From Micrasema longulum (lineage: Eukaryota; Arthropoda; Insecta; Trichoptera; Brachycentridae): a stretch of DNA of 64,000 nucleotides. This document shows positions 1 through 10,800 of the stretch, piece by piece. The notes below the pieces were generated by a model. The model did no database searches, was not told the origin of the DNA, and worked only from the letters and a program-made list of their open reading frames with translations. The stretch covers positions 1 to 64,000 of the forward strand of contig JAGVSM010000815.1 of assembly GCA_022494885.1 (NCBI GenBank), in the 5' to 3' direction. How positions within the stretch are numbered: position 1 is the first letter of the stretch; every line of letters starts with the position of its first letter. The position numbers and the translations under genes were made by a program.

Positions 1-69
1 TCTACTAATCGGCACTATTTTCAGAAGGTGATCGTTACAGTTTTTTTTTATATGAAAGCGGCCTGCTGT

Positions 70-182
70 GCTATTCTGAATCGCTCTCGCGGCCGTAGAA
101 AACACTTGTATCTAGCGTATTTTGTACGTAAACACGCGAGATTAGAGCTTTTTCTACGGCCGCGAGAGCGTTTGGAATATCA
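70..182. repeat. Foldback MITE, family O copy 1
   Basis: Two arms of about 36 bases (about 72-107 and 144-179) are near-perfect reverse complements, sharing a GC-rich core CGCTCTCGCGGCCGTAGAAA, with an AT-rich loop. The same design recurs at 51437-51546 inside a glypican intron, so this is a dispersed foldback element rather than a local hairpin. No coding capacity. Superfamily unknown; no target duplication recognised. Confidence 0.7.
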
Positions 183-1168
183 CTTCTGGTAGTTTATAGC
201 AGAACACAGAATTGACCTTATTGCACCCGATAACACTAACATTTTTTTTTTTTAAATTTTAGACTGGCTGCCTTCTGCATAACTACGTTTAACTCTTCAA
301 TCAACTACTACGAAATGTGATCTATCGATCAGCCATTAGACATGAAAAAAAGAAAAGAAGAAGAAAAATTAAATCCTTTTTAATTGTTATTTCTAGTCCG
401 CACTACGCATTAGGTCATTTTGATAGTAAAAAAAACTGTCCATGTAACAACAATTTATGAATGAGAAACGCTTTTAAGGGGACGAAAAAAGGTTATTTTT
501 GACAAATTTCTTCGCAAGTTTTACGAGTGCGTAATAAATTCAAGCCTTTTAATAAATCATCTCGAGGCAAAGAAGGAAAATAAAAGTTTTGACGCGGGAA
601 AATATCACATTTTCTTTTTGAACCTTAAATCTGTTTGACGCATAATTCCTCAACAGCATTTCATAATAGGTCTTTCAAAATTCTAAGACGGGTAACATGA
701 TTAGTTCATATTTTTTTGACTGTAAAACAGAAATTTGACAGGGTATTATTAATTTATTATTGAAATTTCAACACACCTTTCATAATTTATTTTTAAAAAA
801 ATGACGGATACTTCATTGAATTGCTTTAAAAATGAACTTTTTACTAGGGTTTTTACCTCCCTCGTTGACCGGTATTTTTTTCAAGAAATATTTTTTTAGG
901 TCCTTGATTTTTTTTTTGTATTTATTTTTATTTAAGAGGGTAAACATGAACAGAAAATACAAAAGGAAAAAAAATTAAACCCACTAAATCGCGAAACCGG
1001 CTTGTCAGCAGGTTTCTTATTTTTCCTTTACAAAGAAAAAAGTTAGAGAAATTATATAAATTTAAAAAGCAATATAAACATTATTAAGAACTTAAATCAT
1101 ACAAACTTTTTTTACCCAAAATTTATTTGCAAAAATTTAATTAGATGACTGTTAACATAAAATAATAA
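183..1168. other. AT-rich stretch, no gene seen
   Basis: No coding or structured feature recognised. The right part (about 950-1168) directly follows the 3' end of the minus-strand retrotransposon remnant and may be its 3' untranslated tail. Confidence 0.5.
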
Positions 1169-1705
1169 TCAATTTAAAGCCTTGTTACATATTAGCCATT
1201 TACTAATTTTTTTCTTAAAAGTTTTGTCAACATTTTCTTTTAAGATCTGCTCAGGAATCTTATTGAAAATTTTTGGAATAGTATAATGAACTGTTCTTTG
1301 GCCAAACTTATTTACAAGCCTTGGTACTGGCAAGCCTTTACGTTGTGCTAGCCTTGTATCATATATATGTTTATACCTTTTCTGGTAGTTACTATCAAAT
1401 CGATATCTAGTAACAAATTTGTGCCATAGAATAGCATGCTTTTTAAAAAGTTCGGGTACCTCTTCCTTATCAATTCTAGCTGATCTGTTAATTCATTTAA
1501 GAGCCGAGCTTTGTAAAGATTGAATTTTTTAAATGTTGGTTTTACAAGAAAGGCCCCAACCGGTAATACCATACTTAATAATTGATTCCGCTAATGATTG
1601 ATAAATAATTCTTAATGTTTTTATTGGAACAAAATATTTTATTCTAAACATGCTGGCTATAACTGTCCTTAATATTTTACATAATTTAGTAATACATTTA
1701 TCTCA
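1169..1705 (-). pseudogene. Non-LTR retrotransposon RT C-terminal region, decayed
   Basis: Reading the minus strand gives a nearly continuous frame with the layout of the C-terminal region of a CR1/Daphne-like reverse transcriptase: a FRIKYFVP segment, then IKYGITGWG, a degenerate ILQNKA-type helix, a TRLAQRKGLPVPR stretch and a terminal FGQRTVHYTIPKIFNKIPEQI block (usual family pattern: G-x-K-x-x-N-x-L-P). Two in-frame stops, near 1525 and 1495, show decay. An open frame at 1348-1572 in another register is only a shadow. The catalytic part is missing, as in 5'-truncated copies. The minus-strand remnant at 30914-31430 shares the FGITGW pattern and is of the same broad type. Clade assignment is tentative. 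Confidence 0.72.
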
Positions 1706-1787
1706 TTTATAAAATATATAATTATCCGAAATGACTTTCATTTTGATCAATTCCACTTTTCTAAATAAAATAATCTTGTAATATTTT

Positions 1788-1826
1788 TTAGTTTGCTAAT
1801 AATAAATATTATTTTTAGCAAACTAA
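1788..1826. repeat. Short perfect palindrome with 15-base loop
   Basis: Arms TTAGTTTGCTAA (1788-1799) and TTAGCAAACTAA (1815-1826) are exact reverse complements. They lie in the gap between two retrotransposon remnants whose 5' sides face each other. Confidence 0.7.
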
Positions 1827-2224
1827 GGAAATTTAAATAAACTAGAAATTTTACAAAATAAAGCAATGAGAATAGTTCTTAAGAAAAATAAATATAGCAA
1901 TGTAAAAAAAATGAGAGATGATCTAAAATGGTTATCTGTTAGAAGAAGACTTAAATTTAATATGTTGATATTTATACATAAATTTTTTCACGATAAATTA
2001 CCAAAATATTTACGGATAAAGTTGTCTTAAACAAAAATTGTCATGAATATGCTACTAGACAAAAGGATAAAATAAGACTACCATTATTGAAAAGAGCTGA
2101 GTCGCAAAATTGTTTGATGTATAAGGGTTTAAAAATGTATGATGAGATGCCTGAATGTATGAAGAATGAAAAGTGTCTGAAAGAATTTAAAAATAAATGT
2201 ATTAGTTACTGTAAGGAAATGTAA
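1827..2224 (+). pseudogene. Non-LTR retrotransposon RT C-terminal region
   Basis: Although no long open frame exists, the + strand translates as a reverse transcriptase C-terminus: LEILQNKAMRIVL, then LKWLSVRRRLKFN (the usual LxWLSVxxR pattern), FFHDKLPKYL, then after one frameshift near 2025 HEYATRQKDKIRLP, the MYKGLKMYDEMPECM block (family pattern YxGxKxYNxLP) and a lysine-rich end with stop at 2222-2224. The AT-rich sequence to about 2320 looks like the 3' UTR with an A-rich tail. It differs in sequence from the minus-strand copy at 1169-1705, so the two are separate families lying head to head. Confidence 0.72.
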
Positions 2225-2403
2225 ATATATATAGATGATGTAAATGTACATAATAGTTTATATTAGTTTTAATATAAGCTAACTTAAGAAATAAATTTTA
2301 AAAAAATAAAATAAAAAAAATTATCATTCAGTTACATTATTTAATTATGCGCTTTTAACTAATACAATAATAGTTTTAGTTATTTTTTAAAAACATGTTT
2401 TTA

Positions 2404-2770
2404 ATGAGGAAGTTCAGTGCTCCGGAAAATTGGGTATAAAAAATGTTTCCTACACGCGGGAGTAGGTATTTAATTGTTTTGTGAAGTTTCTTTAAAATGT
2501 ATGAAAAAATTTATAAAAATGAACTATTTTAAATGACATCACAAGTTCTTCTAAACCAAACTCTTTTCACGGCCCTTTATATACTCAATAAGTTTTTCTG
2601 GATTATTATGCTTTGTGTCGTTCGTACTATTTCTTCCAAATTAATCAATGATAGAGTATTTTTTAAGATTTCCGGTTTCTAGGAAGCCAACCTACCGATC
2701 AGGACAACTCATCGAAGAGAATTAGTGACGTTACACGTGGTGTAATAAAAAAATACAAATCTTAAAAAAA
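2404..2770 (+). mobile_element. MITE family L, copy 1
   Basis: Begins with AATGAGGAAGTTCAGTGCT and follows the order seen in the other L copies: GGAAAATTGGxTA, a poly-A-rich middle, AATCAATGATA, TTTCCGGTTT, and a GACGTxACACG-like end. A full copy with both ends is at 43271-43663. No coding capacity. Confidence 0.6.
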
Positions 2771-3234
2771 CGTAGCGATGACATGATAGCACGTGATTCC
2801 GTAGATTGAAGATCCACGCAAATGTTTTAATGATTTCCTGGATTCTCATCACAATTCTTAATAAATAGTGATTCATAATATGTTTTTGTGATACGTAGAA
2901 CTAGTCATCTGGCTGGGTTGTCATAAATCCTTAAATAATTAGTTTTCTTAGAACTATCTTTGAATCGAATTGGGGGTTTAAAAAGGGTCAGGAATTTTAC
3001 TCTTAAAAGACTGTGCTAAAAAATAATCCCTTTGCAAACGATGCAGCGTCGTCGTGTTACATTACGCAAAAAACGACGTTTAAAAAAACACAGATATGGT
3101 GTTTAATAATACATTTTTTCAACGCCGAATTTAAAAAAAGTCAGCACATTTGGTTAAAATTTAAAACAACATTTTTTTTAATCAACGTCCTTTAGATTTT
3201 TAATGCGTTAGTGTGAGTTTTCTGAACGCGCCAG

Positions 3235-3395
3235 CTTAAGTTAAACCACCAGTACGTGTTCGGCGTGCTTAGCGATTTTCGTCTTGGCAATCCAGAATGT
3301 CTTCAATGGGATTAATCCTTAGTTTCGACGTCATATTTATAAACCCATGTTTCGTCGCCTGTTATAATGTTTTCAAAACTCTAGTCCATAAATGG
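3235..3395 (-). pseudogene. mariner transposase fragment (catalytic DETW region)
   Basis: The minus strand encodes IITGDETWVYKYDVETK followed by a degraded SHxRHSGLPRRKS stretch. This matches the region around the first catalytic Asp of mariner transposases (ITGDETWV-Y-ETK-QS-QW...SPRPKK), with stops replacing expected residues. N-terminal HTH, the other acidic residues and both terminal repeats are not seen. It is a different lineage from the mariner at 37.0 kb, which reads TVDEAWVHHYTQETK at the same place. Confidence 0.72.
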
Positions 3396-3399
3396 ATTA

Positions 3400-5130
3400 C
3401 TCAAAGGCCTAGACAGGTAGCTGAGGAATATGTTTCATATATCAGAATATAATTTTAATTCCATAAAAGTCCTTTCTCATTTTATTAATGTAGGTATGTT
3501 TTAAAATCTTTTTTCATATTTCTTTCAAATTTTCACACCTTTAATATTATGATGTGACTTGAGAATTGATGTGAAAGTATGTACTATTATGTAAAAAATA
3601 AATAATACACTGACACTCCGGAACGTGCCTGTAGGCCATTGGAGTGGGTTCATCCATAAATAAAAAGGAACTGATATTAAATGTACCTATTCTAAATACT
3701 TTTTTTTGTAAACTATGTATTGGTATTATATATTGGATCATATAAATATATTTTTAAATGTTTTTATTCAATTAATTATTTATCAACTAGAACGTCGAAA
3801 GTTTTTCAAATAAACTTCAGTTTTTTTCTGCCCTTTAATGGAATAAAAATTCCAGAAAACTCCGGATATCGATCTGATTAAATTAAAAGTTTGACACGAA
3901 AACAGCGTGAAATAATTTATGCTACGCGCTTTCTGACAGCGCAGCGTTCAATTTTGCTCGAAACCTATTTAGGCTTAAACACAGACACATAAAACATAAA
4001 ATTTTATTTATTTCACAGCATAATTTTCTAATCATACTTCTTAAGTCTTTCCTTTAAATGCGTATTATGTTGGTAATACGTTTAATATGTTAAAACTTAT
4101 ATATCCTGTGTATTTTTCATCAGTTTTGTATGTACATGCTAGAAAATTCGGCCTGTTGGGCATAATTTAATAGGACTTCTGGGCCTCTGTTAATTGGGAT
4201 CTCAGAAATTTCAACCCTTTAGGCATCTAAATGTATTTTTTGTTGTTCGGAGCAATCGGTAATAAAAAAGAATCTGTCACTCAAAATAATGCTACCAGTA
4301 CCACTGAAAGTATTTAGACTTATTTTGGGTATTGTGATGTTCACATTCAAGTCCATCTTTTTCATAAGGGCAGGAGCCTGATGGGGGCCTCAACATTCTA
4401 AAAGGGCTCTTTTCCAAAAGCCCCTACCTCCGTGTTTAAAGTATAAATAAACAGATCGGTTGACTTACTTATTACACTATTCTGTATTTAGAAGATGCTA
4501 CTTAAAGCAACAACGTAGGAAAAATACATATTTATTTAGTAAATTATACGAAAAGTTAGATAAAATACACTTAATTTAATTCACGTAACAAAATTGATAA
4601 CAGGGTACTATCACACGGGAGGAATTTCGGATTTAACCTACTCTACAAATAAAAGATTTTTTAAAGATTCTCCTAGTATTTATATAAGCCCTTATAATGA
4701 ATATTTTCATTCATTATTTTCGTTTGGAAAATAAGGTCTTTCGAAAACGATCGTTTCGTAAGTTGGTAATAATTTTTGTCTCAGAAGTTCACGAGTAATG
4801 CATTCATTGCAATGTTGGTAATGCCACAGGCCATATATAGAAATATAAGGAGAGTTGTCTATGCATATTATCTTAAGCCCCCCCTTACCCATTCCACACT
4901 CCAGTTCCAGGCACTGACAGATGAAAGTAAAAACAGATTACATCTTACATCTCGAATTTCTTTAATTATTTTATGGTTGTCAACCTCTTCTAAATTAATT
5001 CAATTTATCATGAAAATTATAAATCACAACTCGTAGCGTTTGATAAGTGACAGGACGCCGTAAATGTAAACAAACGACACATAGAAAAAGGACGCTATCT
5101 ACAATGCTCTATAAAATCCATAAACATTGG
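3400..5130. other. AT-rich intergenic or intronic stretch
   Basis: No gene recognised. Open frames at 3547-3741, 4707-4892 and 4776-5036 show no family resemblance and look like chance. Confidence 0.5.
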
Positions 5131-5144
5131 TGAAAAAAATCCGA

Positions 5145-5210
5145 TGACGTCACAAAACATCCGAAGACGTCATACTTGATGACGTCATGAATGATGAATT
5201 GATGACGTCA
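5145..5210. promoter_or_regulatory. Cluster of CRE-like TGACGTCA palindromes
   Basis: Exact TGACGTCA occurs at 5145-5152, 5180-5187 and 5203-5210, with AGACGTCA at 5165-5172. Four sites in 66 bases match the CREB/ATF consensus. Whether they act is unknown: the block ends about 180 bases before a retrotransposon copy and may itself be a repeat. Confidence 0.4.
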
Positions 5211-5389
5211 TGAACTAAAATTTAACCCTTTATATCTCCCTTATTTCTTTACAGAATTTCAATAAGAATAGTACGGATCGGCTTGTGATTTTTTTGTTAA
5301 TTTATAAGCTAATAATAAAATCTATGATAATTGCCCATTGTTTTCTTATAATATTTCCTTATAACTATTGTGACTGTTATATAGAGCAT

Positions 5390-6232
5390 TGATGCAGTTC
5401 TGTTAGCAAGCAGCAAGGCTGATTTTCAGCAAATAGTCTCTAGAATGTATGATGTATGCCTGGAGAGCGAATTGGCGATGAACGAAAGTAAGTCAAAAGT
5501 GATGGTATTTGAAAGGGATAGTGAGGTTACTGACTGCATAATAAATTTAAATAACAAATGTCTCGAGCAACTAGAAGAATTTGTGTATCTGGGAAGCATG
5601 TTTTCAAGAGATGGAAGAGTAGAAAGGGATGTTGAAAGAAGAGGGAATGCGGGCAACAAAATGAACGGAGCACTAAGCACAGTAATTTCTAATAAGAATA
5701 TGTCAATCGAAGCTAAACTGGCAGTGCACAACGGAGTTTTAGTCCCAACACTTATGTATGGAAGTGAAACATGGAACTGGCAGAGGAAGGATGAAAGCCG
5801 AGTGAACGCGGTTGAAATGCGATCTCTTAGACGAATGTGTGGGAAATCAATATATGACAGGGTTACGAATGATGAAATCAGGCGAGAGTGTAAATCTGAG
5901 TCAAGTATAATTGATAAGATTAAAAAAGGGTCTCTGAGATGGTTTGGTCACGTAGAACGAATGGACGACGAAAGAATGGTAAAACAAGTATATATGGCGA
6001 AAATGAACGGCAACGTGAGACGAGGACGACCAAGGAAGACGTGGCATGATCAGATAAACCAAAATCTTAAGTCTGGTCATGTCAAAAGCAGACAGAACCG
6101 AAGGGCATGTATGACAAGATGTATGAATGTGGAAGAGGCTAGGATTGTATGCCAGGATAGAAGTGTGTGGCGGTCCATTCTCTCTGCCTACCCCTAAGGG
6201 GAAATGGCGTGATGGTAGTAGTAGTAGTAGTA
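5390..6232 (+). mobile_element. 5'-truncated non-LTR retrotransposon (RTE-like), copy A
   Basis: Encodes the C-terminal part of a reverse transcriptase, open for 250 codons from 5445 to a stop at 6195-6197. The copy starts just after the YADD active-site motif that is preserved in copy B (11043). Visible marks: YLGSMFSRDGR, VLVPTLMYGSETW, EMRSLRRMCG, RWFGHVERM and RRGRPRKTW, the standard tail of RTE-like LINE polymerases. In copy B the frame continues PYGEMA-stop; here a C-to-A change gives an earlier stop after SAYP. It ends in a (GTA)n microsatellite at 6214-6232, a tail shared with copies B and C. It lacks endonuclease and RT core, so it cannot mobilise itself. RTE assignment is from motif style and microsatellite tail. 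Confidence 0.85.
6214..6232 (+). repeat. (GTA)n microsatellite tail
   Basis: Trinucleotide run ending copy A; the same tail follows copies B (about 11879-11890) and C (about 14010-14032), as expected for elements that end in a short tandem repeat. Confidence 0.8.
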
Positions 6233-6627
6233 GTAATAATTATTGTGAATTTCTCGTGGATGATTCCTTGATCAATTATTCCTCGACTCGTATCATTGTG
6301 TGTTCATTGTTACAATTAAATGTAGGTATTATCAATGTATATATTCTTCATTAATTATTTCCCTCGATGTTCATCAGTACGAAAGTTCTCCGTAATATAT
6401 AATGAGACCCTTCCGCTTATTTCACTCTTAGACAAGAAGTTCACCCTTATTCAATTCAGGCATATTTCACATTTCCTTGCGTGATTTGTCTTATGTACGA
6501 AACGCAATTAAGGGACGAGAATGTGGTGGATTAAAAAACTTTTGTTTTATTTTAACTTAAAATTAATATTTTAAGCACAAACATTGTGATTTTCCATGTT
6601 AAATAACAAAAAAGCAACAAAAAAACC

Positions 6628-6950
6628 ATCACGCCGTTTCTCCGTAGTGGTAGGCATAGAAGTTCGAACGTCGCATTGCTCTGTCTTTGCATACAGACCT
6701 CGCTTGCTCTACATGTTTACATCTTCTCGTGCACGCGCGCCAATTATTCCGAATAACATGTCCATCTTCAAGTATTTGATGGACTCGATCGTGCCGTGTC
6801 TTCTTCGTTTTCTGCATACATCAACCTTCGCTTCGTAGATCCTTTTAGCCGTTCTTTCGCTGTCCATTCGCTCTACATGTCCAAACCAATGGAGCCCCCC
6901 TTCCTTGATCCTGTCGATAATGCATGTCTCAATCTTACATAGTTCATTTA
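6628..6950 (-). pseudogene. Related RTE-like retrotransposon 3' fragment, copy D
   Basis: On the minus strand, IIDRIKEGGLHWFGHVERMDSERTAKR is followed after a frameshift by a KTRHDRVHQILEDGHV and NNWRACTRRCKHVEQARSVCKDRAMRRS region and an AYHYGETA-stop end. This parallels the last third of copies A and B but is clearly diverged, so it is an older or sister family in opposite orientation. Truncated at both ends; not functional. Confidence 0.75.
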
Positions 6951-6954
6951 TATA

Positions 6955-7470
6955 TTAAGGAAATCACAGTCGTTATATAAAACAAGGTACAAAAGAACAA
7001 TTAAAAAAAGTAAGACCAATTACATATTTCACACTTATTTATTATGAATGCAGGAGGAGAGGGGAAAAATAATTGAATTCTAAAAAAGTAAAAATATGAA
7101 AAGTTCGTAGACATTTGTGCACCTATCATACATCGCTTTACCACATATTTGCCTGAGACATCGCATTTCGACAGCATTTAACCATATTAAATAATATAAC
7201 TAAATTTAATTTAGTGATTATACATAAAGAAAATATTTATTTACTGTGCGGATAATTGGTAGAATTCTATATTAAAATTTCGTAAGGTACTAAGGTTCAG
7301 GGCAAGCCTATCTATTGGTTTTCCTCGCAATTATAATTGATGTACATGTTCATAAGATTATTTTTATTTGTTGTATCTAACTATATACGGACATTCGATC
7401 CATCTAATCTTTACATTCGTTTGAAAATACCCCAACAAATTTTTGTTTTTATATTTGTAAAAATAAAATA
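6955..7470. other. AT-rich stretch, no gene seen
   Basis: No coding, RNA or repeat structure recognised between copy D and the tandem repeat array. Confidence 0.5.
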
Positions 7471-7477
7471 AAGTTTA

Positions 7478-8392
7478 AATTTATTTCATCAGAGAGGGAA
7501 AACATTTTTGAGAAGGGAATATGGAAGTCTAGGCATTTACAGGGCTTATGACCTGTCATTGGCTGGTTTAAGTGGCCACTTTACACACTGTGTAACATTC
7601 ACCATTCTGCCCACATCCGCATTTCCTCAACTCTTCCATCTGTTGACTTTTGTGAAGTAAAAGAGCTAAAACCTTTATCACGCGGGTGAGATTCATCCGG
7701 CTGAACCAAACCACCTACTAGGCAACGCCTGAAAACAATTTTCCAATTTTTACACTTCTTTTACCAGGTAGTAATTCAACAATGTTTGATTATGTCCAAA
7801 TGCTTGCAAACTGGCTGGATTCTCTCCCTAGGGATTTGTTCATTTTTAAATTTATTTCAACAGAGAGGGAAAACATTTTTGAGAAGGGAATATGGAAGTC
7901 TAGGCATTTACAGGGCTTATGACCTGTCATTGGCTGGTTTAAGTGGCCGCTTTACACACTGTGTAACATTCACCATTCTGCCCACATCCGCATTTCCTCA
8001 ACTCTTCCGTCTGTTGACTTTTGTGAAGTAAAAGAGCTAAAACCTTTATCACGCGGGTGAGATTCATCCGGCTGAACCAAACCACCTACTAGGCAACGCC
8101 TGAAAACAATTTTCCAATTTTTATACTTCTTCTTTTACCAGGTAGTAATTCAACAATGTTTGACTATGTCCAAGTGCTTGCAGACTGGCTGGATTCTCTC
8201 CCTAGGGAGTTGTTCATATTCAAATTTATTTCAACAGAGAGGGAAAACATTTTTGAGAAGGGAATATGGAAGTCTAGGCATTTACAGGGCTTATGACCTG
8301 TCATTGGCTGGTTTACTGTTGAAATAAATTTTAATATTAACAACTCCCTCCAGCCAGTCTGCAAGCATTTGGACATAATCAAATATTGATAA
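7478..8392 (+). repeat. Tandem array of repeat family K, about 372-bp period
   Basis: The string CAGAGAGGGAAAACATTTTT recurs with spacings of 371 and 374 bases (c at 7490, 7861, 8235). Two units are complete and the third is cut after about 80 bases. The array closes with an inverted piece at about 8317-8392 that is the reverse complement of the unit junction (TATGTCCAAATGCTTGCAGA type). Short open frames here (7786-8031, 8164-8415) are fragments of the repeat. Dispersed single copies occur at 15080, 27486, 32950, 43845 and, inverted, 59398. Class unknown: a non-autonomous element with hairpin-like ends that can tandemise. Confidence 0.85.
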
Positions 8393-8522
8393 AATAAAGT
8401 GTTCAGTAGACTCAAATCAGTGTTGGATTTTTTATATTATAAGTTTAAATATGGATTTCTACAAAATAAACACCAAATCAATAAAATTACTTATCCCTTT
8501 GACTCATTTTTATAAATATAAT

Positions 8523-9183
8523 TCCTCTGTACGTGTGATGTCACCGTACTCCTAAACGGCTGAACCGATTTACGTGCGGTTTTCAGAGAAACGTAGATCT
8601 TTGCGCTATGCGTGTTTGTAGATATTAAAATCTTCAAACGAATACGTAAAAAAAAATGTTTAATTCACCGATCTACCAGGGTTGCATTCGAGGAGAATGC
8701 ATTTGCAAAAAAATGGAAAGATGTGGTTTTTTGTGTATAAAAAAAGTTTGTTTTTTTATGTTTACAAACAGCATTTGTTTTTTGTGGATCTCAGATTCTT
8801 TTCTTAAATTCCTTATAAATTTGTACCCATTTATTTCTTCTTATTGGATTTTTAGTAACACTAAAATAATATTAAATTCAATACATTCTTAAAAATCGTA
8901 TTCCTACATAAGTACACCTCTTTGTTGGTGAGACGACCGGAGTTTGACGTTTGCAAAAAGAATGCCATATTTGAAAAAAATAAAAATTATGTTTTGGAAT
9001 TCAACCATAAACAAGTACCCAGATACCTACTTATATGAAATATTTGAATATTATCAATTTTTAGTTTTGAAACTTAATCAGAAACAAGTAGTTGGGTACC
9101 TACTTATCAATGAAAAGTCTTCTTCCAAGCTAATAGCAGGAAAGTCAACGTTCGGGCAGGACAACGCCTGACGGGTCCTCTAG
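8523..9183 (+). mobile_element. Non-autonomous Helitron-like element, copy 1
   Basis: Starts with TCCTCTGTACGTGTGATGTC, has no visible terminal inverted repeats, and ends CTAG followed by T. A stem (CAACGTT...AACG) sits about 15 bases before the end, the Helitron 3' layout. The full-length relative at 40910-41597 shares both ends and most of the interior. No Rep/helicase frame; the open frames inside (8656-8892, 8944-9171) are AT-rich chance frames. Confidence 0.75.
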
Positions 9184-9800
9184 TTTACATATAATGTTTA
9201 TTTATCTCCGGTATACTTTCAGGCTAATGTTTTATTCTCTTTAGAATTTACTTATAAACAATTTTGTGATTCTGTTTTTCTTCTGACCATCTATTAGATG
9301 CGTAATTTCGACATTAAATTTTACGCTCAGTTACGTCAATATGCCTTCGTATTAATTCTTTGTAGCGTGTATTGACCCGGAAATTGAACACAATAGGACA
9401 TAATTGTACCTTCCACTTCTGACAAGAAGTCTCGCCTCTCGTTTATTGTTATATGATAGTCGACTTACTATTAAAACTTACAAGGTGTATCATAAATATT
9501 TAAAGCTCGAATTCAGCAGAAAATCAAACTCGATAATGCTAGTGTAATTTTTAAAAATATTGAAGGAATAGTGCCTAGATAACTTAAAAATAATACATTC
9601 TTTCATAACAACAATGGTCTGCGATAAATGTTTTTTTCGAGTCATTACACCATTCCTCCTGATTCTTATGTAAAATGACTTCCTGAATCCGAATTTAACC
9701 CCCGTTTTTAGGTGAGTCCCCCCTGTTTTGATCACCTTTTGATATTGTTTTTAGTAAAAAATAAATGTTAGCATCCTTATAATTTTCCCAAAATTTAATT

Positions 9801-9933
9801 TTGAGGACCATTTTCAACGAGTTGTAAATAACTCACTATTAGAAAATGGAAATCAAATTAGGGTAGGGTAGGGTTCGAATCTCGGACCTGTGATCCGTGA
9901 GTCCGCAACACTAGCCACGGGACCACAACCCAA
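9801..9933 (-). repeat. tRNA-derived SINE, family Q copy 1
   Basis: The minus strand begins GGTTGTGGTCCCGTGGCTAG, resembling a tRNA 5' half, then a B-box-like GATTCGAACC, followed by a tail (TAGTGAGTTATTTACAACT) that is not tRNA. The same head and tail occur on the minus strand at 50446-50577 and, shorter, at 31865-31953. Not a working tRNA gene, since the cloverleaf is incomplete. Confidence 0.72.
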
Positions 9934-10095
9934 TTCTCGATTTTATCGCCATGAATTCGATGAGGAGGTAAGGAAAGGATTATTTTGGCCGTAAAGAATA
10001 ATAGAGCTGAGATTGTCGATGAGATGAATCAACTGAACACCCTTCATCATCGGTGGACGTATTATTTGATGGTCCAGGCCGTAGTTCTAAGTCGT

Positions 10096-10113
10096 GGGGG
10101 AGGGGGGGGGGGG
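10096..10113 (+). repeat. Poly-G tract
   Basis: Five G, one A, then twelve G in otherwise AT-rich DNA; can form a G-quadruplex-type structure in principle and is prone to slippage. Confidence 0.85.
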
Positions 10114-10390
10114 AGCTTCACCGAAAAAGGGGATGATAGGGGAAAACGGGGGTCACATTCGGATCCAGGAGATCATTTTACATAAGAATCAGCAGGGATA
10201 GTGTAAGGGTCACTTTTCATGAAGACCAGTGTAATTATGAAACAAAAGGATCTCAAAAAATAAGACTGAAAAATACATCAAAATATTTGCACTCCAATTG
10301 CAAAGTATATATATATTATTAATTTTTAAGCATTAATTTTTTTACTAAATGTTATTAAATATTTTTATATAACCACTTACCAACTTTTAT

Positions 10391-10435
10391 ACGTCTACTG
10401 GTTTCGAGACGTACCCGTCTCTTCGTCGGGACATC
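10391..10435 (-). ncRNA. Hammerhead-ribozyme-like motif, left arm
   Basis: On the minus strand: stem I ATGTC pairs with GACGT; core CCGACGA (consensus CTGANGA, one change); stem II GAGACG-GGTA-CGTCTC is a perfect 6-bp hairpin; then GAAAC and a very short CCAGTA stem III/cleavage segment. The order stem I, CUGANGA, stem II, GAAA, stem III, cleavage, stem I is the hammerhead plan. Minimal hammerheads with tiny stem III are known from Penelope-like and other retroelements. Activity is not shown; the U-to-C core change probably weakens it. Confidence 0.45.
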
Positions 10436-10566
10436 AATTAAATTTTCATAACCTTATCAGTGCGTGTCAGGGTTGCTTATTAGAATGCATGTCGCGTTGG
10501 TTTTATATTTATGTGCAGCAACCATGCTAAAGGTGTTAAGTGGGTTTTGCGTGTTAGTTGAATTGG

Positions 10567-10609
10567 TGTCCTGACGAAGAGTCGGGTACGTCTCGAAACC
10601 GTTAGACAT
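10567..10609 (+). ncRNA. Hammerhead-ribozyme-like motif, right arm
   Basis: Plus-strand partner of the motif at 10391-10435: stem I TGTC with GACA, intact core CTGACGA, stem II GAGTCG-GGTA-CGTCTC (5 of 6 pairs), GAAAC, then CGTTA before the stem I partner. The two copies form the inverted arms of one foldback unit of about 300 bases (about 10360-10655), with unrelated sequence between. Confidence 0.45.
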
Positions 10610-10727
10610 GGAAAAGTCGGTTAGTTGCTACTCGTATATACAAATATTTCATTACATTTAGCAAAGTATGTAGATCATTTTTGTGATTAGTCCTTCGCTT
10701 CAACATTGAATAATAATAAAAATAATT

Positions 10728-10800
10728 ATGGATAACTTATATAGCGCCATTTTCGTAATAAAATACCTCAAGGGCGCTTTACATGGTGATTATATTGTTA
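10728..10800 (-). repeat. CR1/L2-type 3' tail, isolated
   Basis: Reverse complement carries AAAGCGCCCTTGAGGTATT, then a GAAAATGGCGCTATATAAG block and a TTATTATT microsatellite. This is the 3' tail of the retrotransposon at 18165-19010, here without any coding part. Confidence 0.75.

Larger units (their letters stand above)
9600..10260. repeat. Foldback pair with inserted SINE and G-tract (family Z)
   Basis: About 9600-9760 read on the minus strand matches about 10125-10260 on the plus strand, including ATTCGGATxCAGGA and ATTTTACATAAGAATCAG blocks, so the two are inverted arms about 360 bases apart. The spacer holds a minus-strand SINE (9801-9933) and a poly-G run at 10096-10113. Open frames at 9490-9735 and 9985-10185 are the same arm read in opposite directions and show no protein family. 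Confidence 0.6.

Noticed and set aside
1348..1572. 74-codon open frame on the minus strand
   Set aside because: Wrong register: the retrotransposon similarity lies in a different minus-strand frame.
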